A stretch of DNA of 64,000 nt, from assembly GCA_023400235.1 (NCBI GenBank), contig JAEXFI010000043.1, positions 93,314-157,313 of the forward strand. The letters are read 5' to 3'. This DNA comes from Bacillota bacterium (GTDB lineage: Bacteria > Bacillota > Clostridia > Acetivibrionales > DSM-1351). Below, in pieces: positions 1-8,444 of the stretch; position 1 is the first letter of the stretch; each line of letters begins with the position of its first letter. The notes beneath the pieces are model-generated. The model worked only from the letters and a program-made list of their open reading frames with translations. It ran no database searches and was not told the origin of the DNA. Made by a program: the position numbers and the translations under genes.

Positions 1-713
1 TCCATACAGGCACTGTCTGGTCCCATTGTGCCTACACCGCCTGGAAAACCTTCATACATTGAGATTTTGGAGCCCAGTATGAAGTCATCATCGTTTACGG
101 CAAGGCGTACCCTGTCATAAATGTCAACGGCAAACTGTCTTCTGTTTTCCCAGGCTCCCCCATATTTCCAGTTATCTTTGTTGAACGGACGCAGTATCTG
201 TGTTCCAAGGTAGCCATGGCACAGCTTCAGGTCAACACCGTCGGCTCCCACTTCATATGCATATCTGGATCCAAGGACATAATCCTTTATAACCTGCTCG
301 ATTTCAGGCTCTCTCACAAGCTTGGCATCCTCATATCCGGCAAGTGGTTCCTCAGTAACGCGGATTCTTTGTGAATACACATTATTGCTTATTTCACCTG
401 AATGGGTGATTTGGAACAGGAAAATGGTCTCCGGATTAATGGCCTTGAGGTGACTGACAAATTTCTTCAGTGCAGGCAGATTGTGTTCCTTGATGGAGAG
501 CTGATTTTTACGTGCAATGTAATCATACTGGGGTGTAATAGCCTCTAAAACAACTACACCGGCTTTGCCTTTAAAGTAGTCTTCATAGCGTTTGTAGGTT
601 AAAGGGCTTGGGTCACCATTTGGAAGCGCATCGCAGCATTCCATGGCATTGATAACAATACGGTTTGGCGCTACCTTCTTTCCGATTTTCAGCGGTTTAA
701 ACAATTCATTCAT
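1..713 (-). CDS. Old Yellow Enzyme family NADH:flavin oxidoreductase (partial)
   Basis: The N-terminal 237 codons of an FMN-dependent TIM-barrel oxidoreductase; the gene runs off the left edge. The start ATG (MNELFKPLKIGKK) follows a GGAGGT site. Family marks seen are QITHSGEIS after the third strand and GADGVDLK...HGYLGTQ with YGGAWENRRQF, equivalent to the HGYLxxQF and YGGSxENR blocks of the OYE / 2,4-dienoyl-CoA reductase group. Such enzymes reduce activated C=C bonds, and some are longer two-domain forms with an Fe-S cluster; the missing C-terminus decides this. It is the last seen gene of the sugar ABC operon, 36 bp after the binding protein, so it may act on the imported compound. Substrate is unknown. 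Confidence 0.85.
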   Translation of the reverse strand, partial: MNELFKPLKIGKKVAPNRIVINAMECCDALPNGDPSPLTYKRYEDYFKGKAGVVVLEAITPQYDYIARKNQLSIKEHNLPALKKFVSHLKAINPETIFLFQITHSGEISNNVYSQRIRVTEEPLAGYEDAKLVREPEIEQVIKDYVLGSRYAYEVGADGVDLKLCHGYLGTQILRPFNKDNWKYGGAWENRRQFAVDIYDRVRLAVNDDDFILGSKISMYEGFPGGVGTMGPDSACM

Positions 714-748
714 GTCATTACCTCCACAGATATTTTTATTAAAATTTT

Positions 749-1921
749 TTAATTTTTTGCCATATACTCATCTACTGCTTTGTCAAAGGCCTCATATTTT
801 ACCCTGTTCTTGTCATAGCTTTCTTCGTAATAAGACAGCTTCCATTCAAAAACATTATTGGTACGCTGCTGCATGTAGGTGTCCAGTACCCAGGATATGC
901 CCTTGTCCGTGTTCTTTGCATCAAGAATAACAGAGGGTGTTATCTGAATTTGCTTTTCATAGGACTCTTTAGAAAAATATTTTACTATTTGCTGAACACA
1001 CAGGTCGGCACTCAGAGAAGGAGGATTGGGAACAGAAATTGCAAGTGTCCCATCTTTCATGGCATCCCAGCCGGTGTCCTTACCATTGTTTGAAACAACA
1101 ACCACGCCATCTTTTCCGTCATCCGGATATTGCTTTATCGGAATGTTTCGTTCTTTAAGAACCTGAATTACGCCAAATGCTGTTTCGTCATTCGCAGCAA
1201 ATACCACATCAAATTTTTCTCCGGAATCGATTAAGGCTTCCATAATGGGAACAGTCTTTTCTTTCTGCCACTCTCCGCTTGCCAAAACCTTCAAAGGTGT
1301 CATACCGGCTTCTTCAAGAGCCATCGCAAACCCCACCACTTCACCTTCGGCCATTCTCTGACCAAGCTGCCCGGGTATTGTGACACATTTGGCCTTGGGA
1401 TAGTTCTCGCTGATCCATTGCCCTGCCATATAACCCATCATTACATAGCTGTCCGTTACATGTCCCTGGATTTCAGAGCCGGCTTGCAATTCAGGCTTAC
1501 CGCCAACATAAAATATTGGAACATCGGCATTATTTGCGGCAGCTATGGCAGCCGAGCTTCCCGCGGTATTTGCACTTATTACTGCGATTGCATCAACACC
1601 GGCAGAAATCATATCCTGGACATTGGCCAGCTCCTTTTCTGCACTATAGGCAGAATTTAATTCCACAACGCTCATGCCGTAAGATTTTGCTACTGCTGTA
1701 AATGCGTTGCCGAAGGCGGCATAATAGTCATCTGGTCCCGCATTTATAAAGGCTAACTTCTTGTCCTTAAGACCTACAGCATTTGCCGTTTTATCCCCTG
1801 CCGTGTTTACCGCATCCGTTCCGGAAGCTGCTGTTGATTGGGCTGCCGGAGCATTGGATGAACATGCCCCCAGGGACAGCACCAGGACAAACACCATAAA
1901 TATTGTTGCAAGTTTTTTCAT
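749..1921 (-). CDS. Ribose-type sugar ABC transporter, substrate-binding lipoprotein
   Basis: A 390-residue extracellular solute-binding protein of the periplasmic-binding-protein class I (RbsB/MglB-like) group. The start ATG at 1921 (MKKLATIFMV) sits behind GGAGGAAACA; an upstream in-frame ATG is ignored for lack of a ribosome site. The signal peptide ends in the lipobox LSLGACSS, so the mature protein should be lipid-anchored by Cys. A low-complexity Ala/Ser/Thr linker follows, then a typical fold with AFINAGPDD near the N-terminus and FDVVFAANDETAFGVIQVL before the C-terminal lobe. It is third in the operon after the ATPase and permease, an order that is less usual than binding protein first. 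The sugar or sugar-like ligand cannot be told from sequence. Confidence 0.88.
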   Translation of the reverse strand: MKKLATIFMVFVLVLSLGACSSNAPAAQSTAASGTDAVNTAGDKTANAVGLKDKKLAFINAGPDDYYAAFGNAFTAVAKSYGMSVVELNSAYSAEKELANVQDMISAGVDAIAVISANTAGSSAAIAAANNADVPIFYVGGKPELQAGSEIQGHVTDSYVMMGYMAGQWISENYPKAKCVTIPGQLGQRMAEGEVVGFAMALEEAGMTPLKVLASGEWQKEKTVPIMEALIDSGEKFDVVFAANDETAFGVIQVLKERNIPIKQYPDDGKDGVVVVSNNGKDTGWDAMKDGTLAISVPNPPSLSADLCVQQIVKYFSKESYEKQIQITPSVILDAKNTDKGISWVLDTYMQQRTNNVFEWKLSYYEESYDKNRVKYEAFDKAVDEYMAKN

Positions 1922-1975
1922 TGTTTCCTCCTTCATCGTGAACAAGTTATTTTGAGAATTTCACTAAAGCTATTC

Positions 1976-3040
1976 TCAGGCTATACTTTTCTGATTGGGT
2001 CTTAGTTTTGACTTTTTTCTCAATCCGCTATAGTATCCAATGAAAACAGATAAAACAATTAATCCTCCCTTCATAACATATTGATAATAAGGATTGACTC
2101 CCAAAATGTTCAGCGCGTTTGAAATACATCCAAGCAATATGACCCCGATCAAGGCTCCCCAGACATTTCCCTTCCCGCCGGACATTGCAGTTCCACCCAC
2201 AACAACTGAAGCTATTACATCAATTTCTTTTCCCTGTCCCATGTTGGGCCCGCCTGTACTCAATCTGGAAATCATTATCATTGCTGCAATAGAAACGAAG
2301 AAACCATTCAACCCGTAAACCCATAGCTTAAAATTTTTGACGCCGATACCTGCTAAAAATGCAGCACTTTCATTTCCACCTACAAAGTAAAGCCGCCGCC
2401 CGAACTTGGTATATTTAATCGCCAGCCAAATGATGACTGTCAGTAATATGTACAGGATGACAGATGAGAATATTTTAAAGTTGCTGGTTATATTAATAGA
2501 GGTTTTGCCAATAAACTCAAATTTATCTCCGATGCTGATTTCCCGGCCATTTGTAATGAGATATATGAAGCCTTGATATATGCTCATAAACCCTAATGAC
2601 ACAATAAAGGATTCCAGTTTTGTACGGGATATTATCAGGCCCATCAACAGCTCGCAGCCAATTGCCGTGAACATTCCTATCAGCACGATAGACCAGATCG
2701 GCAAGTTACCTGCCTTTATCAGAGAAGCCATCAGAACACCGATAAAGCCCATCAGCTGTCCCACCGAAAGGTCAATCCCACCCATGAGCATGACAAGGGT
2801 CATACCTATTGCAAGAATGCCTGTGATTGAAACCTGCTGCAAGACACTTGAAATATTTCTTGACGACAGGAAGGCAAGATCCTTGAATACCATATTTCTT
2901 GCAAAAAAGAATTCGGCCAGCACAACCAGAACGATAACAAGCAGCAATACAAATAAAATGGATGAATTTTCATGATGCATAAGTTTTTTGATTAGTACAT
3001 TTTCTTGCTTTTTTCCATTGTCCAGGTCCTTTTTAATCAT
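1976..3040 (-). CDS. Ribose-type sugar ABC transporter permease
   Basis: A 354-residue polytopic membrane protein of the BPD_transp_2 (RbsC/MglC) family with about eight to ten hydrophobic segments. Family marks are GGIDLSVGQLMGF in the first third and MSGGKGNVWGALIGV near the end. The start ATG at 3040 lies inside the last codons of the ATPase gene (overlap 8 bp), so the two are translationally coupled; the Gly-rich codons of the ATPase end act as the ribosome-binding site. The N-terminus carries about 30 hydrophilic residues before the first membrane segment. It should form the channel with the neighbouring ATPase. Confidence 0.9.
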   Translation of the reverse strand: MIKKDLDNGKKQENVLIKKLMHHENSSILFVLLLVIVLVVLAEFFFARNMVFKDLAFLSSRNISSVLQQVSITGILAIGMTLVMLMGGIDLSVGQLMGFIGVLMASLIKAGNLPIWSIVLIGMFTAIGCELLMGLIISRTKLESFIVSLGFMSIYQGFIYLITNGREISIGDKFEFIGKTSINITSNFKIFSSVILYILLTVIIWLAIKYTKFGRRLYFVGGNESAAFLAGIGVKNFKLWVYGLNGFFVSIAAMIMISRLSTGGPNMGQGKEIDVIASVVVGGTAMSGGKGNVWGALIGVILLGCISNALNILGVNPYYQYVMKGGLIVLSVFIGYYSGLRKKSKLRPNQKSIA

Positions 3041-4532
3041 CACTACCACCACCTATTGAAAATTTTAAAATGTTTTCTTCCGTCATTTCATTTTTGGGGA
3101 TATCAGCCACTAACCGCCCCTTGCGCATAACCAGCACACGATCACTCATTGCAATTAATTCAGGCATATCAGAAGAAATCATTATGATACTTTTTCCTTC
3201 CTTAAGCAGTTGTGTCATGATTTTGTATATTTCTTCCTTGGCCCCGATATCGATTCCACGGGTAGGCTCATCAAAAATGTAAATGTTGCCGTTGGTTGCA
3301 AACCATTTTGCCAGAACCACCTTTTGTTGATTTCCGCCGGATAAGAGATTTACCTTCTGATGAACAGTCGGCGAGACAACATTCATGCTCTTGCAGTATT
3401 TTTGCGCAACCTTTAAATCCTCTGAAGGCATTACAAAGTGTTTATTGTTTTTAGAATACATAGCAATATTGGAATTACTGAGTATGGAATGCTGCAGAGA
3501 TAAACCGGTGGATTGCCTGTCCTCCGTAATGAAGCACATGCCATTTAATATGGCATCTATGGGAGAATGGATTTGAACCTCTTTGCCGTCTATCTTAATG
3601 CTGCCGGCGTCAGCCTTTTTGACCCCGAACAAAAGCTCTGCCAGTTCAGATCTGCCCGAGCCCACCATACCCGAGAAACCCACCAATTCGCCTTCACGGA
3701 CAGAGAAGGATACATTGCTGACACCGTTACCTGAAAAATCCGCCGCTTCGAATTTGATGCTTCCAATATCCACCTTTTCACGGTTAAAAAAGGAACATAC
3801 GTCACGCCCCACCATGTCATTGATTAAGGTGCATTCGTCCAAATCCTTGATATTGTAGGTATTGATTTTCATACCGTCACGAATGACCGTGACTCTATCA
3901 GCAATTTCAAAAACCTCTTCCAAATGGTGAGAGATATAGATAATACTAATTCCTTCGCTTGCGAGCTTCTTAACAATATGCAGAAGATTTCTGATTTCTG
4001 CCTGGCTAAAAGAGGCTGTTGGTTCGTCAAGAATGATTACTTTTGATTCTTTTATGAAGGCTCTTGCAACCTCAACGGTTTTTTGCTCACCGCTTCCAAG
4101 CTGACCAACAATATCATACGGTGAAATAGTAGAATTCAAAAACTCCAATATCTCTGCAGTCTTGTTTACCATTTGGGACTTCCTGAGCAATCCGCCTTTG
4201 GTATATTCGTTTCCTGCAAATAGATTCTCATATACGCTTAACAGCGGAAAAAGATTGTGCTCCTGATAGATGGTTTGTACACCCAGCTCCATTGCCAAAT
4301 GGGGAGTATTATTCTCAACAATCCTGCCATCTATACGTATTGTCCCGCTATCCGGCATATGTGCTCCGGAAAGTATTTTGATCAAAGTGGATTTCCCGGC
4401 ACCATTTTCGCCGCAAATACAATGTACTTCTCCTTTGTTCACATCAAAACACAGGTTATCAAAAACCTTTACACCCGGGAATGACTTTGAAATACCGTCC
4501 ATCTCCAGTATCGTCTTGCTTTGCATAGTCAC
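3033..4532 (-). CDS. Sugar ABC transporter ATP-binding protein, two fused domains
   Basis: A 499-residue RbsA/MglA-type protein with two nucleotide-binding domains. Domain 1 has Walker A GENGAGKST (about residue 40), signature LGSGEQKTVEVA and Walker B VIILDEPTAS. Domain 2 has the degenerate P-loop GMVGSGRSEL usual for this family, signature LSGGNQQKVVLAKW and IYIFDEPTRGIDIGAKEE. Two starts are possible. The GTG at 4532 is 5 nt after GGGGAGG, and the ATG at 4526 is 11 nt after it; the GTG has better spacing. It is the first gene of the ABC operon (ATPase, permease, binding protein, OYE-type reductase). Confidence 0.9.
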   Translation of the reverse strand: MTMQSKTILEMDGISKSFPGVKVFDNLCFDVNKGEVHCICGENGAGKSTLIKILSGAHMPDSGTIRIDGRIVENNTPHLAMELGVQTIYQEHNLFPLLSVYENLFAGNEYTKGGLLRKSQMVNKTAEILEFLNSTISPYDIVGQLGSGEQKTVEVARAFIKESKVIILDEPTASFSQAEIRNLLHIVKKLASEGISIIYISHHLEEVFEIADRVTVIRDGMKINTYNIKDLDECTLINDMVGRDVCSFFNREKVDIGSIKFEAADFSGNGVSNVSFSVREGELVGFSGMVGSGRSELAELLFGVKKADAGSIKIDGKEVQIHSPIDAILNGMCFITEDRQSTGLSLQHSILSNSNIAMYSKNNKHFVMPSEDLKVAQKYCKSMNVVSPTVHQKVNLLSGGNQQKVVLAKWFATNGNIYIFDEPTRGIDIGAKEEIYKIMTQLLKEGKSIIMISSDMPELIAMSDRVLVMRKGRLVADIPKNEMTEENILKFSIGGGSDD

Positions 4533-4750
4533 TTACGCCTCCCCCTGACCATATGTAAAATTTTCAAATTGGGTAATAAGACTGTGTGTGTTTTAGTGCT
4601 TTTGCTTAAATTTCAATTGACTATATTCATATTATTATGCAATATGCACAATTCCGCCATCCCAACAATGTAATAGATAAATACCAGTAAATATTAGTAT
4701 TTGAATATATGCTGTTATTCTTATTTTCCAGGAGCGGAGATGGAGAAAGG
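4533..4750 (-). other. Leader/promoter region of the sugar ABC operon
   Basis: About 220 bp of AT-rich DNA between the ATPase start and the terminator of the upstream regulator gene. The terminator implies that the ABC operon has its own promoter here. Several AT-rich boxes exist but no pair with good spacing could be chosen, so no promoter is called. No coding potential was seen. Confidence 0.4.
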
Positions 4751-4796
4751 TAAAAAAGCAAATAAAAATAGCGTCCAATTCAAAGCTGGACGCTAT
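4751..4796 (-). terminator. Rho-independent terminator of the PAS/LuxR gene
   Basis: A perfect 10-bp inverted repeat (ATAGCGTCCA at 4768-4777 with TGGACGCTAT at 4787-4796, 9-nt loop) is followed on the minus strand by a T-rich tract read from 4767 down to 4751. It lies 140 bp past the stop of the regulator gene and separates it from the ABC operon. Confidence 0.8.
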
Positions 4797-4936
4797 AATA
4801 AACTATTTTGCAAAGTTTGGTACTGCCGTATTTGACTTTATGACTTTCTTTATATGTGCATTTTCACATACACTTCCATATGCATTTTCATACACATCTT
4901 TATACACGCTTTATATATTTTTATATGAACTTTAAT

Positions 4937-5791
4937 TTACATATTCATTTCTATATATCGCTGCAAATTTACCTCCGGACTGAGATTCAGCTTTTTACGG
5001 ATATTGGTGCGGTGAAAGTCTACTGCCTTTTTCGTTATCTGCAGCTCATCGGCAATCTCTTTACTGAGCTTGTTTGCAACTATTAATTTTGCTATCTGAA
5101 TTTCCTTGGGTGATAATCGTTCAAAAAGATATTCTTTCTTCTCTGTTATTGTATGTGTGGAAAAATCCAATTGACGTTTAACAATGTTCATGGCTTCTGT
5201 ATCTATTATATTTTCCAGGTATCGCAAAACGGGCTGAATGATGCGATCTATATTCACCGCAAAATTGCGTTCCATCAGTTCCTTTTCTTTTCGTTTTTCA
5301 TCAAGAAAACCCAACAAAAGCTTATTTTGACTTTCTATCAATTCCGAGGATAGCTCTAAATGCTTGAATTTACTGATGTCTCGAATATATTCAATAGCAA
5401 GAATAACTTCGTTGTCATTGTCAAGTATGGGAGCACAATAAATCTGCTGCCATCCAAAAGTAGACTTGCCATTTTCAAACGGAACTACGCCTGTTGCCGG
5501 ATTTTTATCCTTAATCGCCTTCAGAACAGGACATTTGTCACAGGGCTCAGAACGGTGGTGATAAACTGCGTAACACTTGCGACCTTTTGTTGGTACATAG
5601 TCAGGATACCAGCACAGGATTGTAGGGTTGATGTAAATAATGTTTAAGTCCTTATCCAGGAAGCAAATGCCATCCTGTATAAGTGTTAATAGACTTGTCA
5701 GTAACCCGTCACTCAAATCTTCCATGAGGCTGTCCATTTTGAATTTTTTGGGTTCAGGAAAGTTTATCCAATCTTGATTTTCAGATTTCAT
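4937..5791 (-). CDS. PAS-domain LuxR-type transcriptional regulator
   Basis: A 284-residue regulator. Residues about 30-150 form a PAS sensor (ILTLIQDGICFLDKDLNIIYINP and ...LAIEYIRDISKFKH). A Cys pair in SEPCDKCPVLKA resembles the PAS-associated CxxC seen in redox- or metal-responsive sensors. The C-terminus is a LuxR/GerE helix-turn-helix (LSPKEIQIAKLIVANKLSKEIADELQITKKAVDFHRTNIRKKL, given here in parts of one region). The start ATG at 5791 follows GGAGGATAAATCA; an earlier in-frame ATG lacks such a site. It is encoded just upstream of, and in the same direction as, the sugar ABC/OYE operon, and is the likely regulator of it. There is no receiver domain, so it should respond directly to a ligand. 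Confidence 0.85.
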   Translation of the reverse strand: MKSENQDWINFPEPKKFKMDSLMEDLSDGLLTSLLTLIQDGICFLDKDLNIIYINPTILCWYPDYVPTKGRKCYAVYHHRSEPCDKCPVLKAIKDKNPATGVVPFENGKSTFGWQQIYCAPILDNDNEVILAIEYIRDISKFKHLELSSELIESQNKLLLGFLDEKRKEKELMERNFAVNIDRIIQPVLRYLENIIDTEAMNIVKRQLDFSTHTITEKKEYLFERLSPKEIQIAKLIVANKLSKEIADELQITKKAVDFHRTNIRKKLNLSPEVNLQRYIEMNM

Positions 5792-6147
5792 TGATTTATC
5801 CTCCGGATATAGTGTCAATATAAACTAAAAGCTGTCAATGTCAATGTTTATAGAACATTAACGCAAGCACTGTTCCATTTTATTGCTGTACTGATATTTT
5901 CTGGATATGTACTTACAAGGCTGCGTTTTAGGGTGTTTACTGAAAATTTTGCCATTGAACAATTTGGATGGTGCGGACTAAGTTGAAAACTTTTATTTGA
6001 AAATCTTTCGAAAGCTTTAATCATTTATGCAAAGTAGTTATGTATATTTATAATACACGAAAAGAGCACATTTGTAAATTGTGCTCTTTGAACTTTTTGC
6101 TTAAAATTACCCGGAAGCGTCTGCTTCCATCTTTATGCTAAGGGAAT
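5792..6147. other. Intergenic region, no gene seen
   Basis: This 356-bp stretch separates the DUF998 gene end from the PAS/LuxR start and should contain the regulator promoter. Apart from the inverted repeat at 6061-6089 I see no gene or clear motif in it. Confidence 0.4.
6061..6089. terminator. Probable terminator hairpin after DUF998 gene
   Basis: A perfect 10-bp inverted repeat (AAAGAGCACA with TGTGCTCTTT, 9-nt loop) lies 60 bp past the stop of the DUF998 gene. The T tract is modest on either strand (CTTTTTGC on plus), so termination is likely but not textbook. Confidence 0.5.
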
Positions 6148-6822
6148 TTATGCTTTCTGCAGAATAACATATTCCTTACGCAAGCATTTACTGGCCAGCA
6201 CCAGCACCCAAAGCAAGTATGTAAATATATTAATGCGCTCAGTAATTCCCAGCCACGGTGTTGGCAGCTGTGCCGCAACCCGCGGACCGTCCAGGCCTGC
6301 CAAAATACCAAACAGGAGGAGTATTAATATTGTCCCTATAGAATAGATGCGAAACCGCTTCCCGTGTATAACAGCTCCGAATCCTATGGATAACAAGATA
6401 AATAGTACCATTACACTAGTAAGAGTTGCGTGCATAATGTCGCTTGTTGTCTTTTGGGCACCACGTAAGTGCATGGGAAAGAACAGCAACGTCACAAGTC
6501 CCACCAACCCGTATGCGATCACCACGATCCCTGTAAAGCGTGCTCGCTTTCGACTATCTGATACACAGATTCCTAATCCGAATGCGATTACAAATATACC
6601 ATATATACTAAAAAGCAAAACGACAAATGGTCTGGTCGGAGCTCCTATAGCCATCAGTTCGCTGACAGCTTGAGAGGTGTAGCTGTATTCCGTCCACTGC
6701 ATGACTGCAAGTATGTCAGTACTTACATAAAGCAGTGAAGAGAGTATGCCGCAGATGAGAAACACCTTCCTTATTATCGGTATTTGCAGTTCTTTCCCTT
6801 GAATTGTTGTTATTGGTTTCAT
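6148..6822 (-). CDS. DUF998 family membrane protein
   Basis: A 224-residue integral membrane protein with about six hydrophobic helices. It has the DUF998 pattern: an SQAVSELMAIGAPTRP loop after the first helix, then a short FPMHLRG loop between helices 3 and 4. The start ATG follows GCAGGTGAAAA. It is the third gene of an operon with an FMN reductase and a TetR regulator, 69 bp after the TetR stop. Biochemical function of the family is not established; a role in membrane stress or export linked to the TetR effector is only inference. Confidence 0.75.
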   Translation of the reverse strand: MKPITTIQGKELQIPIIRKVFLICGILSSLLYVSTDILAVMQWTEYSYTSQAVSELMAIGAPTRPFVVLLFSIYGIFVIAFGLGICVSDSRKRARFTGIVVIAYGLVGLVTLLFFPMHLRGAQKTTSDIMHATLTSVMVLFILLSIGFGAVIHGKRFRIYSIGTILILLLFGILAGLDGPRVAAQLPTPWLGITERINIFTYLLWVLVLASKCLRKEYVILQKA

Positions 6823-6891
6823 TTTTCACCTGCAAAAATTCACTTCTTCCTAAATTACCTGAGAATGAAATCCCTTTGATACCGTGGTATA

Positions 6892-7479
6892 TTATTGTTT
6901 CTCAGAGCAATCCGTCAAGCCTTTCATTGTAAATTCTCCCAAATATTCTAAAACTTGAGGGAAATATTCAACCCCAATTTCTTCCTTGTGTGTTTCTACA
7001 TTGACTAAAGCAGAAAAAATGGCCATAATCATCCCAGCTTCAATATCTTTTCTCACTTTTCCCTCAATTTGCCACTTCCTTACTATGTCAATAAAACTGT
7101 CATATAGAAAATCAACACTCTTAAGCCCGTTATCTTCACGAAAGCTTTGTTCTATTCTAGTAAAAACCTCTCTATTATACCATTCCCTTAATATGGGATT
7201 TGAGGTCATGCCCTTAAGATTCAGAAACATAATTTCCTTCATGACATGTATGGGATCGGCTTCTAAATCAACGGACTCCATAATATCCTTTTTCAGTTTT
7301 ATGTTTTCTTCCAAGTAAATCTCCATAAATAGCTTATCTTTTGAAGGATAATAGTTATAAAAAGTACCTGTAGCCATACCAGCCATTTTTGCTATTTCAG
7401 CAACATTTGTATCTTTAAACCCTTTGGAACCGAACAACTCTCTTCCATATTTTAAAATATCAGCTTTTTTATCAATCAA
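6892..7479 (-). CDS. TetR/AcrR family transcriptional regulator
   Basis: A 195-residue one-domain-plus-ligand-pocket regulator. The N-terminal helix-turn-helix is typical (GFKDTNVAEIAKMAGMATGTFYNYYPSKDKLF). The start is a TTG at 7479 placed 8 nt after GGGAGG; no ATG fits. It is the middle gene of the FMN reductase-TetR-DUF998 operon. The operon promoter at 8371-8399 overlaps a perfect 11-bp-arm palindrome, the obvious operator, so the protein probably represses its own operon and is released by a small hydrophobic or redox-active compound that the reductase modifies. Confidence 0.88.
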   Translation of the reverse strand: MIDKKADILKYGRELFGSKGFKDTNVAEIAKMAGMATGTFYNYYPSKDKLFMEIYLEENIKLKKDIMESVDLEADPIHVMKEIMFLNLKGMTSNPILREWYNREVFTRIEQSFREDNGLKSVDFLYDSFIDIVRKWQIEGKVRKDIEAGMIMAIFSALVNVETHKEEIGVEYFPQVLEYLGEFTMKGLTDCSEKQ

Positions 7480-7512
7480 ATCTGTGGCCTCCCTGTATTT
7501 ACAAACTTCCCT

Positions 7513-8280
7513 TTATTTATGCTTAGCCATCTTGCGCCCTAATAAGTCGAAAAAACTTCCAACAATTTTTTTTGATGGTCCTAAGGTCGTTTCATGATAA
7601 TAATCAGACTCAAACCAGCCTTTAGCTTTATAATAGTTATAATCAAAGTAACTCTCGTCAATGGACTTAATACTTGTTCGCGACATTCTGAACATCATCA
7701 GTCTAAAGACCGAAGGCTCTGCCGGTGTGGAGCGAATAAGCCCTTTATAAAATTTCTCAGAAGATTTCTTAATTTCCTGTTTTAGTTTTTTATGCTGATG
7801 TTCATTCATTGGTTCCAATGTGGAAACACAACTGCCCTTCGTCACATAAAATCCCAGGTTTGCTCCCATACCTTCCAGATATTTAAGAATTTCATTACCG
7901 CCAAAAATCCCCTGCGTAACAATTGAAGTAAAAGTCTTGCCAAAGAACCTTGGTCTGTGTAATATATACGCAAATCGGTCAAAAAAGTTCTTCATCCGAG
8001 CTGATACCTGAAATGCATAATTCGGAGTGGCAAAAATAACGCCGTCCGAATGCTCCATCTTCTCAAGCAGTACATTTCTATCATCTTTTAGAGGACAAAA
8101 TTGTTCTCCCTTATCAAAGCATAGTTTGCAGCCCTGGCAAAACTCCAGATTGTACTCACTTAAAAAGACATACTCAAAATCGAATTCACCATATTGCTTC
8201 AAATTATTTTCAAATTCCTGAATTGCCTGATAGGTTGTTTTTTTGCGTGCACTTCCTATAAAAGCAGTTATTTTGTTCAT
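7513..8280 (-). CDS. NAD(P)H-dependent FMN reductase / flavodoxin-like oxidoreductase
   Basis: A 255-residue flavodoxin-fold protein of the NADPH-dependent FMN reductase (iron-sulfur flavoprotein-like) group. Residues 1-150 carry the fold: ITAFIGSARKKTTYQA for the phosphate loop, CQGCKLCFDKGEQFCPLKDD (a Cys-rich motif like that of the Isf family, CxxCxxCx-n-C) and FATPNYAFQVSARMKNFFDRF. The last 100 residues are an extra C-terminal region. The start ATG at 8280 has GAGAGGT upstream. It is the first gene of the TetR-controlled operon. The Cys set suggests possible Fe-S binding, which would allow one-electron transfer to FMN. Confidence 0.82.
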   Translation of the reverse strand: MNKITAFIGSARKKTTYQAIQEFENNLKQYGEFDFEYVFLSEYNLEFCQGCKLCFDKGEQFCPLKDDRNVLLEKMEHSDGVIFATPNYAFQVSARMKNFFDRFAYILHRPRFFGKTFTSIVTQGIFGGNEILKYLEGMGANLGFYVTKGSCVSTLEPMNEHQHKKLKQEIKKSSEKFYKGLIRSTPAEPSVFRLMMFRMSRTSIKSIDESYFDYNYYKAKGWFESDYYHETTLGPSKKIVGSFFDLLGRKMAKHK

Positions 8281-8340
8281 TAAAGACATCACCTCTCACA
8301 ATTTATACATAGTTGACACGCTGCTTATGATTGAACATAA

Positions 8341-8372
8341 ATATGAATGAATATTTTTTAGTTCATTCATAT
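8341..8372. promoter_or_regulatory. Palindromic operator of the TetR operon
   Basis: Perfect 11-bp arms ATATGAATGAA (8341-8351) and TTCATTCATAT (8362-8372) with a 10-bp spacer overlap the -10 box on the minus strand. Size, symmetry and position fit a TetR-family operator giving autorepression. Confidence 0.72.
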
Positions 8373-8399
8373 TATAGCATGGATGTATATCTCTGTAAA
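8371..8399 (-). promoter_or_regulatory. Promoter of the FMN reductase-TetR-DUF998 operon
   Basis: On the minus strand TTTACA (8399-8394) and a consensus TATAAT (8376-8371) are separated by exactly 17 bp, about 95 bp before the FMN reductase start. The palindrome 8341-8372 begins at the -10 box. Confidence 0.78.
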
Positions 8400-8444
8400 T
8401 CCTGATTTGATTTTGATTAAAATCATAGAGCACCCTATGCTGAT

